Assembly: GCF_024586455.1 (NCBI RefSeq)
Contig: NC_065923.1
Location: 43,656,264-43,720,263, forward strand
DNA from: Bactrocera neohumeralis
Lineage: Eukaryota; Arthropoda; Insecta; Diptera; Tephritidae
DNA: 64,000 nt
Direction: 5' to 3'
Below are positions 33,951 through 44,369 of the stretch, piece by piece; the stretch's first letter is position 1; each line of letters starts with the position of its first letter. Below the pieces are notes generated by a model. It saw only the letters and a list, made by a program, of their open reading frames with translations, was not told the origin of the DNA and made no database searches. A program made the position numbers and the translations under genes.

Positions 33951-34657
33951 AACATTTGTAATTTGTAATATTCGGGATTCTCTTATTGTCATAGATAACT
34001 TGATTAGAATCTCTTTTCTTGCTCTCTCGCTTGCAGCAGATCTGTTTTCTGAGCTGGCAACAAAACACAATCAGGGTGCCGTCAACCAGCAGTTAAAGGC
34101 GGGATGTCAGAAAAACAGCGCTATAATTACTTGACGAAAATAGTGTGAAATGAAACTGTGCGAACATATTTTGGCAAAATAAATGTTTATGTAAATTAAT
34201 TAATGATTTTGCATTTTAGCATTTACATATATCTGTGTGCATGCATTTTCAAAGTGTTTAATATAGTGTTTCGTATAATTTATTAAATACCCAAGTTAAT
34301 ATTTTTCAGCTGTGGCATCATTGGCAAATGTTATAAGAAATCCGAGTTTTGACAGCTCTCTCTCGAACCAAAGAATCTCGTATCAAGTTATGTATCTATG
34401 CTTATTGTCATTTTGCTACCGAGCAAACATTGTTGTTGTTAGATTTCGCACTTGCGACTTCGCGTATGTGGGTATGTGTGTACCGAAAGCAAATGACAGA
34501 AACATTTTTAATTATTCATTCTCTTACATATATGCTCTTTTGTGTAGAAGCGCTGCTTATATTAGCTTAATGTAAAAATTGAAAAACTTTAAACGCAAAT
34601 ATATCAAAAGTGGTTCAATGAATTTAAAATCTGTAAAATTTGAGCAAAGTTTCAGAT
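33951..34657. other. Unassigned spacer between Helitron and RTE R8
   Basis: Contains a GC-richer patch around 34030-34120 and a TTTTTCAG acceptor-like tract near 34303-34310, but no supported exon. It may hold the missing Helitron 5' part; no terminus was identified. Confidence 0.35.
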
Positions 34658-34706
34658 CTTCTTCTTCTTAATTGGCGTAGACACCGCTTACGCGATTATA
34701 GCCGAG

Positions 34707-35057
34707 TTAACAACAGCACCAGTCGTTTCTTCTTTTCGCTACGTGGCGCCAATTGGATATTCCAAGCGTAGCCAGGTCCTTCTCCACCTGGTCCTTCCAA
34801 CGGAGTGGAGGTCTTCCTCTTCCTCTGCTTCCCCCGGCGGGTACAGCGTCGAATACTTTCAGAGCTGGAGTGTTTCCGTCCATTCGGACAACATGACCTA
34901 GCCAGCGTAGCCGCTGTCTTTTAATTCGCTGAACTATGTCAATGTCGTCATATATCTCGTACAGCTCATCGTTCCATCGAATGCGATATTCGCCGTGACC
35001 AACGCGCAAAGGACCATAAATCTTTCGCAGAACTTTTCTCTCGAAACGTCGACTCAT
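34707..35057 (-). pseudogene. RTE R8 C-terminal region
   Basis: A 116-codon frame including YRIRWNDELYEIYDDIDIVQ, RIKRQRLRWLGHVVRM, GRGRPPLRWKDQVEKDL and WRHVAKRRNDW, the conserved post-RT region of this clade. The stop falls a few codons early compared with R10 (63427-63780). Confidence 0.85.
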
Positions 35058-35157
35058 CAGTTGTTGTCATCGTCCAAGCCTCTGCACCATATAGCAGGAC
35101 GGGAATTATGAGTGACTTATAGAGTTTGGTTTTTGTTCCTCGAGAGAGGACTTTGCT

Positions 35158-35715
35158 TCACAATTGCCTACTCAGTCCGAAGTAGCACCTGTTGGCAAGA
35201 GCAATCCTGCGTTGGATTTCCAGGCTGACATTATTAGTGGTGTTAATGCTGGTTACTAAATAGACGAAATTATATACAACTGCAAAGTTATGACTGTCAA
35301 CAGTGACGTGAGAGCCAAGTCGCGAGTGCGACGACTGTTTGTTTGATGACAGGAGATATTTCGTTTTGCCCTCGTTCACTACCAGACCCATTTTCTGTGC
35401 TTCCTTGTCTAGCCTAGAGAAGGCAGAACTAAATGCGCGGGTGTTGAGGCCGATGATATCAATATCATCGGTATACGCCAGCAGCTGTACACTCTTATAG
35501 AAGATGGTACCTTCTCTATTTAGTTCTGCAGCTCGAATTAGTTTCTCCAGAAGTAGGTTGAAGAATTCGCACGATAGGGAGTCGCCTTTTCTGAAACCTC
35601 GTTTGGTATCAAAAGGCTCGGAGAGGTCCTTCCCGATCCTGACGAAGCTTTTGGTGTTGCTCAACGTCAGTTTACACAGCCGCATTAGCTTTGCGGGGAT
35701 ACCAAATTCAGACAT
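35158..35715 (-). pseudogene. RTE R8 reverse transcriptase fragment with YTDD active site
   Basis: A 185-codon frame covering the palm and thumb of the RT: GIPAKLMRLCKLT, KRGFRKGDSLSCEFFNLLLE, AYTDDIDIIGL and VNEGKTKYLLSS. The active-site box, YADD in R1 and R10, is YTDD here (35464-35475), and GFRQGDS has become GFRKGDS; both point to decay. The frame stops near 35158, just after FGLSRQL, short of the C-terminal region. Confidence 0.85.
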
Positions 35716-36004
35716 CGCGGCATAAAGGCAGCTCCTTTTCGTGCTGTCGAAAGCAGCTTTGAAATCGTCGAAGAGGTGGTGTGTGTCGATTCTAAAGCCA
35801 CACTGATAAGGTCCAATCAGTTTTTGACGGTGGGCCTTAACCTTTCACACAATATGCTCGATAGAACCTTATATGCGATGTTGAGGAAGCTTATCCCACG
35901 GTAGTTTGCACAGATTGTGTGGTCTCTCTTTTTGTGGAATGGGATAGCAGACTTAAATTCCAATTGTTGGGCATGCTTTCGTCCAACCATATTTTACAAA
36001 GAAG

Positions 36005-36394
36005 CTAATGCATGCTCCTTATCAGTTCTTCGCCGCCGCGTTTGAATAGCTCGGCCGGCAATCCATCGGCCCCTGCCATTTTGTTGTTCTTCAGATGGGT
36101 AATTGCTATTCGAAATTCTTCTTGGTCGGGCAATGGAACGACTGCTCCATCTTCATCGATTGGGGAATCGGGTTCGCCTTCTCCTGGCGTTGTGCGTTCA
36201 CTGCCATTCGGCAGGCTGGAGAAGTGTTCCCTCCATAATTTAAGTATGCTCTGGGCATCGGTGACGAGATCACCTTTTGGGGGTTCTACGAGAATATGCT
36301 CCGGTATTGAAACCTTCTGTAAGCCGCAGCATGTTTTCGTAGAATTTTCGAGCATTACCCCTGTCGGCCAGCTTATCAAGCTCTTCATACTCAC
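36005..36394 (-). pseudogene. RTE R8 linker / RT N-terminal fragment
   Basis: A 129-codon frame with PPKGDLVTDAQSILKLWREH, FSSLPNGSERTTPGEGEPDS, and IAITHLKNNKMAGADGLPAE, the segment leading into RT. A frameshift at the amino end displaces the KFYEKMRRLTEGF motif. Confidence 0.8.
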
Positions 36395-36839
36395 GCATTT
36401 CGGCCGCTTTATTTTTCTGTCTGCGAATGCGTCTCGCTTCCCTTTTCAACTCTCGGTATCTATCCCATCCCGCACGTGTTGTGGTCGATCGTAACGTTGC
36501 GAGGTAGGCAGCCTGTTTTCTCTCCGCTGCGACACGGCACTCCTCGTCTTACCAGCTGTTCTTTTGCACTTTCCGAAAACCAATGGTTTCGGTTGCAGCT
36601 GTTCGTAAGGAGTTTGAAATGCCGTCCCACAGTTCTCTTATACCGAGTTGTTGACGAGTGCTCTCAGAGAGCAGGAGTGCAAGCCGAGTAGAAAATCGTT
36701 CGGCTGTCTGTTGCGATTGCAGTTTCTCGACGTCGATGCTTCCTTGTGTTTGGTGGCGTGATAAACATTAAAAAAAAAATATAAAAAATTTAAGTGGCTG
36801 CCAATGTAAAAATGAGTTCTACGGGAGAAAAAAATGTAT

Positions 36840-36965
36840 ATACCCGGTGTGGGACCGACCAGGGTTATTTTTCTTTGAAGCGCGGCCGAAGGCCGCCCAC
36901 GCAAAAAGGAGTTCAACGCGAAAAAATTCTGATACACCCTGGTGTTGGACCGACCAGGGATATTG
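36840..36965. repeat. GC-rich repeat with 95-bp period and a strong hairpin
   Basis: GGACCGACCAGGG occurs at 36852-36864 and 36947-36959, 95 bases apart. Between them lies GCGGCC GAA GGCCGC (36882-36896), a perfect 6-bp GC stem with a GAA loop, followed by GCAAAAAGGAGTTCAACGCG. One full unit plus the start of a second is present. It sits about 80 bp beyond the truncated 5' end of RTE R8. The composition is unlike the surrounding AT-rich DNA and suggests a satellite-like or mobile origin. Confidence 0.6.
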
Positions 36966-37590
36966 TTTTTTAAAGGTTGTTGATTTTCGTATTTGGGGTA
37001 TAATCTGTTCCCTTTATTTCATTTAGTTATTTTACAAATGATGTTGATAAGGTAACACTGATTATATGACATTTTGTAATTATATAAAAATGAAAAATAT
37101 AAGTGCAAAATTAATTTTATGTATCGAAAATATGTAATTAAAATATTGCAAATTTTCAACTTAAAACGCGAATAACTCGAAAACTATAAGCTTCCTGCGG
37201 CTATAACCATATATATTCGTGATCTGGAGAATCTCCTCTATCCGACCATACCCATTTTATTCCCGAAATCCTGGGATGGTATACTCAATTCTTCCCAAAC
37301 CTTTTCCATGTGCAAAACGTCTCAAGTTTAAAAAGGATATAAATAATTTGCCGATGCCAATACTGAAAGTTCTAGAGCTGAACTAAGCTCACATCTGAAT
37401 TTAACACAAAAAAGATCCTTAACGAATTACTACACACTAAATTGTCACTTTTATATTATAATGCAAATTAATTAATAATATATAATATATATGAAATAAC
37501 AAGCGAAATAAGAGGAACTGAAGCAAAAAGACGTCTCGTTCTTTTCGGATATAAATTGAATGCATTGAGATGTTATATGTTCCCATAATT
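36966..37590. other. Unassigned AT-rich spacer
   Basis: No signal recognised. Confidence 0.4.
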
Positions 37591-37595
37591 GCAGC

Positions 37596-37660
37596 TAATA
37601 GTAAGTAAGAAAGCCTCAGTTTGGGTCCAACCAAACATTTTATACTCTCAGAATATTAAT
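37596..37660 (+). repeat. Family A repeat, left end only
   Basis: GTAAGTAAGAAAGCCTCAG leads into GTTTGG-GTCCAA-CCAAAC (37619-37636) and ATTTTATACTCTCAG, the left terminal hairpin and subterminal repeat of family A. Here the stem is perfect with a T-A pair where the presumed consensus has C-G. Confidence 0.6.
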
Positions 37661-39436
37661 TTGAAAAAAAAAAACAAAGACTTACAAACATTTCCAGGTT
37701 CTGCAAAATTTCATTTCAAACAAGGTAGGAAGAGCTATTATTTTATACATGCAAGGATCAAAGTCAAAGGAACTTCTTTGGTTTTTAAGTAATACATAAT
37801 TAAAGTATACAATTCTAAGTACAGCTTTAACATCTAGTACGTAAAATTCACTTGATTTCTTTCCCTCGATATTTACATTATTTTCAGTTTCAATTGGTTC
37901 TTATCTGAGCTATACATTAAGTAACCTCGTATTGTAATATTTAGTGCACTATGAATATTTTCGTAAATGAAATAAGTAAGAATAAACAATGGGGATACTA
38001 AACCCTTTCGATAATAATTAAATAAGGTAAACAAAGAAAAATTTAGTGTTTTTGAATATTCTTCAATCGGATTTATTTCAATTGAAAGTGTTCTTTAAAA
38101 GACTTTCCAACTTTTTCCAAAATTTTAAAGTGGATTGCGGTACAGTGTGCTATGTGGGGGTAGGCGTATGAGTAACATTTTAATAACGATGTTTACGAAC
38201 TTGAAATGTTTTATCCGAAGCTCAATACTGGGACTTTAGTTTGATTAATTAAACAATGCAAAAGAAAATTTATTCAATAATTGACCTGATAAATTACTAT
38301 CTATCATAAACTTTAGTGTGAAAAATTAAGTGAACGCTCTTAGTGGGTTAGAGACTTGCGAAAATTTACAGATATTCTAATATTTATATAGTACACTCCA
38401 AATATTAAACATCATAGTATAACGAATTTTTTTAATAATTTATGTTATATTTTTATTTCGTTTATTTTCTATTTTTCGGACATACCATGATGAGGGTCGT
38501 GGTGAAAAGTTCTTTACGCCATTAATAAAATTGTATTTAACGTCAATCGCCTGATGATAATCCAGGCGCATATTTATGGCGAAAACGCGGAAGACGGATA
38601 TGAAGCGTGGAAGCGTATGAGAACGGAACAGTAAAATTTGGGGGAAAAAATAACAAGAACAATTTGTGTTGTAAATTAAAATTGCGACTGACTGTGGTGA
38701 ATGTCAAATGTTCGCAAAAATGTAATTTTTGGACCATTGACGTTGTGAGATCAAAATATGTAAGCTGGGTCAAACCACATCAAGTGGTCCATGAAAATTT
38801 CTAAAAATCACCGATTTTGAAAATTAGCAATTCATTAGGAAGGGGACTAGACGCATACCCCGTGACATAAATATTTCGTCAAAATCCTTATTTTTTGTTT
38901 AAGTTTCTGAAGGTTGAAAGCTAGAGCACAATAAAATAGTAAAATTATTTTTTCATGAACTACTGGAGATAAATCGATGATATTTTGTGAAGTTAAAGAA
39001 AAATGTTCGTGCTATATTATAAATATTTTCTCATGATCCATTTGTTTAAAGAATAGTATTTCAGATAGTTTTTTGTTAAACATTTGAAATTTTTATGTGT
39101 TTTGAGTCTTGCAAGCGACAAGAGTGCAAAATGTTTGGTTAGACGGTCCTTACTTGTTGTCTTTGTTTCGACAATTTGCTTTTTGTTTTTGTCACTTTGT
39201 TATTACTCACACTCTATACATTTTGGACCAACAAGCACAAAATATGACAGTCAGTGTCAGTGAAGCATTTTTGTCGGTCATTTCTTAGTTAAAATTGTCA
39301 TAGTGGTTGGTTTGTCACTGTCGGGTAGCTTACTTGCGGACTTTACAGCAGGACATTTGTATATAAAAATACTTCACCTTGCCCCATTTAGTTGCATAGT
39401 GCATACACTTTTAAACTTCTATCTCCCTTCCGCCTT
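37661..39436. other. Unassigned AT-rich spacer
   Basis: Short low-complexity frames only. No element recognised. Confidence 0.4.
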
Positions 39437-40065
39437 TTACGTCTCCATAACGCTTTTTTTTCATGGGCAAATGCATTTTTCCGAAAAGGAAGAATTCGCA
39501 CGGTGCCATATCAGGTGAATATGGGGAGTGGTTAATGGTTAAAGTGTGAGTTTTTTGTCAAATAATCGGTCACAAGTGTCGATCAATGAGACGGCGCATT
39601 GGTCGTCAGTCAATTTGTGCGGAACAAACCGTGCACACTTTTCGTAAGCCCAAATGTTCGGTCAAAATGCGATAAATCGTTGTTTTGGAGATGTTCAATT
39701 CCATTTCCAAGAATTGCATTTATGTCCTCACGACCACTTTGAAAACGTTAACCACTCGTGCACTCTGCTACGGGATTGGCAATCATCGCCATAAACTTGC
39801 TCCATTAATTGAGACGTTTCGGTAAAAGTTTTACCAATTTTAAAACAAAATTTAATGTTAGCTCTTTGTTCGAAGCTCATTTTTGCACCGATAACACAAA
39901 CATACTGACACTTAAAACGCAATAACTTCACTTCCAATATATGAATTGTCATGAAATTCGCACTGGACAATCGGTAGAAATAGCAGGTCGCACCAGTCGC
40001 GATATAGCTGGCGACACCAGAGGTGCTAGATTCAAAAAGTCCTGTTTTCTTTGGAAAGCACCTAG
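39437..40065 (-). mobile_element. Internally deleted mariner (M3), one end missing
   Basis: Keeps the right end (GGACTTTTTGAATCTAGC equivalent, then AGGTGCTTTCCAAAGAAAAC in inverse) but lacks the other terminal repeat and the C-terminal codons. On the minus strand it encodes SFEQRANIKFCFKIGKTFTE and VYGDDCQSRSRVHEWL, a damaged second helix region, CARFVPHKLTDDQ, and then joins to LIDTCDRLFD and the final catalytic-Asp region. The central catalytic segment is missing, with a junction different from M2 and M4. The terminal frame 39728-40108 starts in flanking DNA. Confidence 0.82.
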
Positions 40066-40139
40066 TGGTATAGATATAGTAGTGACTGATTTTATCTATG
40101 TTTGACAAAACTAAATATTATTAACATAAAAAAGATATC

Positions 40140-40930
40140 TTTGAGTGATCATTAGGGTTCCTCACATACGATAACCAATATATAAGGAGTAAAATCAACT
40201 GCATGTTTGAAAATCATCATATTATTTATAATGGGGCTCGAACAAGTTTTCATCTGATTTTATTCAGGCAAAAAAAGCACCATTAGAAGAAAACCATGCT
40301 CACTAGGTAATTAAATATTCACACATTGGCCGATTCCATACATCGGACAAGACACCCAGAATTTCGAAATATTTCTATTAGTTATATGAAAGCTAAGGGA
40401 TTTATTAACCCGATTCAACCCATACTATGATATACTATTATCAGAAAGCGTCTATCTTCGAAGTCTATAATAATCTATTTCTATTATAAATCTCACAGAT
40501 TGACCGATATTGTCGATAAAAAGTTCGTATTAGGAATTGAGTTCACACTTGAAGTCGGTACTTGAGGGCTTAAATAGATTTGTTCCAATATTGACAATTT
40601 TGATGGTAAGATGACAATTTAAGGCATAATTCATACAAACTTTTAGCCGATTATATTGATTGGTTTTTAAAAGTGAAAGAATCATATGCTATTTATTTTT
40701 TTTAATATATGAAAGTAGGCATGCTTGTACTGTGATTTCACCAATTTTTGCCCTGCGATGCAGAAATATCAAGATATCAGATCCCGTATTATGGGTTTTC
40801 ACCTAATGTGGGCGGTACCACGTCCATCTTATATGTTATACTAATCTTCCTTTGCTGCGAAGGAACATGTGTACCAAGCTTTATCAAAATATATCAATTT
40901 TAATTTAATTTTGCCGTTTAAGACCGTTTT
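40140..40930 (+). repeat. Family A repeat, internal fragment
   Basis: Ordered matches to family A: CTAAGGGATTTATTAACCCG, GATTGACCGATATTGTCGAT, CTTGAGGGCTTAAATAG, TATGGGTTTTCACC with GTGGGCGGTACCACG, then GGAACATGTGTACCAAGC. Diverged; no ends. Confidence 0.6.
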
Positions 40931-42423
40931 GTAATTGCTAATTGCTTTTACCATTCGGGAGTGAGTTCTTTGAAAATTTAGGCGGATCGCGTTGGAATAA
41001 CGAAGTAAAAGGGGCAAGTGTCGACAAAGAGGAACTTGACAAATTGACCTTGCCAGTGTAAAAGTGTATAGAAGCAACCACAGAGTGGGTTAAAGCTTTT
41101 TGCACATACTATGCATGGACATTAAAGTAAAAAGAAGTACAAGAAGAAGAAAACTTGTGATGGATGGAACCTAGAAAAAACTCCTGACCGTTGTACTCTT
41201 GACGCCCACCACTGCCTCAGATGAAAAATTAATCTCTTGACACAATGAGCATTGAAAATGGACTACCGCAACTAAGAAGGATTTCCTTATTTTACACTAA
41301 AATGTTGGTTTTTGCATTTTCCTTCCTTCGAAATTTGTGCATACTTTCTTTAAGGATTATTTTCGTGGATTTTCTTATTGCCTTCAGAATTTAATGTTCA
41401 GAACGCTGAAAGGAAAGAGAAAGCACAATTGCCAATGTTCAACAGAAGACCTTGGTAAGATACGACAGTTGTAAGTTATTTGAATGCAGCAGTTTGATTC
41501 TGAACCAAAGAATATCTACTGTCCTGTCAGCCGTCTTAGATGCTCACAATGCTCGTAGGATATTGTTTGGTACTTCATTTTTATTCTTATCTCCTACCTT
41601 TTAAATATTTTTTAATATTATTAATAAATAACTATCCACATCATCGAAAAGAGAAAGGTCACGATATTAACCGACCAAAATTCTTTGCTCGTGGGAGCTG
41701 TAAACACCGTGATAAAATTATTAATATACAAACCATATAAATAGTATTTTTAAGTTATATAAAAATTGTAAGGCCATATTCGTGGATCTGTGCGTGGAAA
41801 ATATTTAGAGATAACATTTAATAATGGTGAAGTCTTTAAAGAAAGCCTGCTTAGCGCTTAATTGCTTTTATTTATTTAAAAATTATATAATTACAGAACA
41901 AAAATTAATCATTTTTTTGCTGCTGCTTTAAGCTTCACATCTGGCGTTGTTCTGAAAAAGAGCTTGCTTTTATGAATTTTTATTAATTTATTGGTGAAAA
42001 TTTCTTGTCTAATAAAAATTTAAACTTTCAGTTAAGTAGTTTTGGTCAACATGTTGTTTTTAAAGCTTCTTTGTCGCTTTTAATTTTTGTTTTTGTGACC
42101 ATATGTTTCCATTTCCTTTTTCGGCATTCCCACTTCTGTCAGCTGACACTGATTTATTGCTGCGTTGAAGGCGAACTGTTGCTGGCCTAGCATTTCAAAG
42201 ATTACATTGCTATTAAGCTGTTGCCAGTCTGCAATCACATGGTGCTTTTTAATTATAATAAAGTAGTATGAGTTTTTATCCAGAAAATTATTTGTTGCTC
42301 TATAGTAATTTTTTTAAACTTTCTTCGACAAAAAAATTTGTATATATATGAACATGTATTTCATCGAAATTTTCTTACAGCAAAGCAACTTTTCATTAAG
42401 TCTTATAATAATTTACAAATAAT
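40931..42423. other. Unassigned spacer
   Basis: Frames at 41540-41740 and 42005-42190 are unrecognised and AT-rich. No element recognised until family A at 42424. Confidence 0.4.
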
Positions 42424-43624
42424 AACAAGTAAGAAAGGGCTATGTTCAGGTGTAACCGAACATTTTATACTCTTGCAACTTGCAATAATTAAATCCAGGG
42501 AAATACTTTAAGATGTAAAACATACAACAGAGGATCGGAATCTAAGAATTTACATACTCTATATAACTCATACACTGGCCGACAAATTCGGCATGAAATT
42601 TGTTCAAGAAACGAAAGTACCTCGCATACAATCAGCAATCATATGGAGCAAAGTCAGTCGGATATTTGAAAATTCTGGTAATGGTTATAAGGGGGCTGGG
42701 TTTTCGCCCAAATTTATCAATTTTAGGCACAAAGATACACTGTTAAAAGTTAAATAGGGTATCCCAATGTCATTAAGATTACTCAAATATTGGCTGATAT
42801 ATATAGCATAAAGTCACCTGGAATTTCAAAAATCTTTATATTAGGTATATATATCACACATTGACCGATATTTTCGGTCAAAAGTCAACTATCGATACTG
42901 AGGTACACATATTCGGTACCTAGGGTCTTGAACAGTTTTGGTTGGATTCGAATAATTTTTTGGTCGGAAATTGCCATAGTTTAAGGGAATTATTACAACA
43001 AAATTTTATTCCGTTATGTTAATTACTTCTTGATTTGTGTACTGGAAAGCGAAAGAATCAAATGGAATTTTAAATTATGTTATATGGGTGACATAGAAAT
43101 ATGAAAAAATTCAATATTTTTAATAAATTTTGTCAAAATCGTCAGTCAGGTCTCGAGATATGGGATTTCACCAAAAAGTTGGCGGTGCCACGCCTATCGT
43201 CCAATTTTCACACCGGCTCTCATAATGATCTCTCATACCATCTCGGTGATAAAATTTAATGTCTTTGGCGTATTTAGTTTGAGTTTGAGTTTAGTTTGAT
43301 TTATGGCGCTTTCTGTAGTTTTGAAGGGTACCGTTAAATGGGGAGTGAGCGGGGTTTTCATCCGATTTCATCCATTTTCACCCTATTGGTAGGAAACGCT
43401 GGGCAAATTTGGGTGTTGTAGCTTTAGTAGTTTAGGAGATATGCACACTAAACATATTAGAGCGCGGGGCCACGCCCACTTTTTCAATATTTTTGATTCA
43501 CAGTTGCCCCTTGCTATACTGTACCCTACTATATAACCCAATATCTATCTCGATTAGTTTTAGGTGATACGTTCAACCCTTAGGTGAACAAAACTCTGTA
43601 GCAACTGGTTGCAAGAGTATAAAA
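42424..43624 (+). repeat. Family A dispersed repeat, complete copy
   Basis: A 1.2-kb non-coding repeat. The left end is AACAAGTAAGAAAGGGCT, then GTTCAG-GTGTAA-CCGAAC (near-perfect 6-bp hairpin), then TTTTATACTCTTGCAAC (42463-42479). The right end is GTTGCAAGAGTATAAAA (43608-43624), a perfect 17-bp inverse of that last block. The interior contains GGGGCCACGCCCAC-type words. At least nine other copies or fragments occur in this window in both orientations. No protein is encoded, so it is probably a non-autonomous transposon. The name 'family A' is only for this report. Confidence 0.75.
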
Positions 43625-44002
43625 CAGGCCTAAGTGTAACCCAATATTTTTGAAATTAAACTTTAGTACATTAAATATTGCAGTCCATATAAGTTTGTTA
43701 AGATATCTAACATAAGGGCAAATATATACAGAATAAAAGCATGGAAGTACATTTATGTAGTGCATTCGGCGAGAATTGGAAACGCAGGACAATTATATAA
43801 CATGTCAGATTATTGCTATAGTATCACTGCGGCTTTTTCTATAAGTGGTATCTAAATTATTTCCCCTTAATGGACTACCGTAAATTTTTCTATTTTTCTT
43901 TATGGAGTAAAAAAAATTATGCGTATATATTGGTAAAATTTATGAAGTTTTCATTACATCCAAAATTTCAGACGTTAGGGCAGGTAATCAGACTGTTATT
44001 CG
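43625..44002. other. Unassigned AT-rich spacer
   Basis: No signal recognised. Confidence 0.35.
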
Positions 44003-44140
44003 TTAAGTCACGAATGGCCTAACTTGGGCAACTAGAAACGCCGGTTCGTTGTTATTAAATACCGTCGTACCTCCACAAACCGCTTTGAGTTTGTTCCAAA
44101 TTTGTTGAAGCTGCTCATATCCAGCCAAATAGTGTGGTTC
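44003..44140 (-). other. Exon-like open stretch of 45 codons ending in a stop
   Basis: The minus strand has TATTTTATAG (acceptor-like, AG at 44142-44141) followed by an open 45-codon stretch beginning EPHYLAGYEQLQQIWNKL and including GGTTVFNNNEPAFLVAQV, ended by TAA at 44005-44003. Residue composition is balanced rather than the Ile/Asn/Lys-rich translation usual for spacer here. It could be a terminal exon of a host gene or a transposon fragment. I do not recognise the family and see no partner exon. Confidence 0.2.
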
Positions 44141-44369
44141 CTATAAAATATAACTACCGCGCTGCTTTAACCTCATTTAGCAAAAGTTAGAAAATGGAAA
44201 GAAAGTATACAAGTATATATATAATATATCTATACCTCACTTTCTTCAATTAACTTTTGACAATTTCCTTCTTTGGATTAGAAAGATCTTGCAAGGTCGC
44301 ATGGTTGCAAAGTAATGCACACTGAACTCACACACTTCTACTTGAAAAATACTAAAGTGAACTAAAATA

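Larger units (their letters stand above)
34658..36760 (-). mobile_element. RTE-like non-LTR copy (R8), 5'-truncated
   Basis: Runs from the 3' AAG tail (34658-34670 on the plus strand as CTTCTTCTTCTT) up to codons for the start of the linker (about 36760). The endonuclease is missing. It keeps the C-terminal region, most of the RT and the linker, with a small deletion near 35793 and several frameshifts. Sequence is close to R1 and R10. No target-site duplication was recognised; the 5' edge lies next to a short A-rich stretch and a GC-rich 95-bp repeat. Confidence 0.9.
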
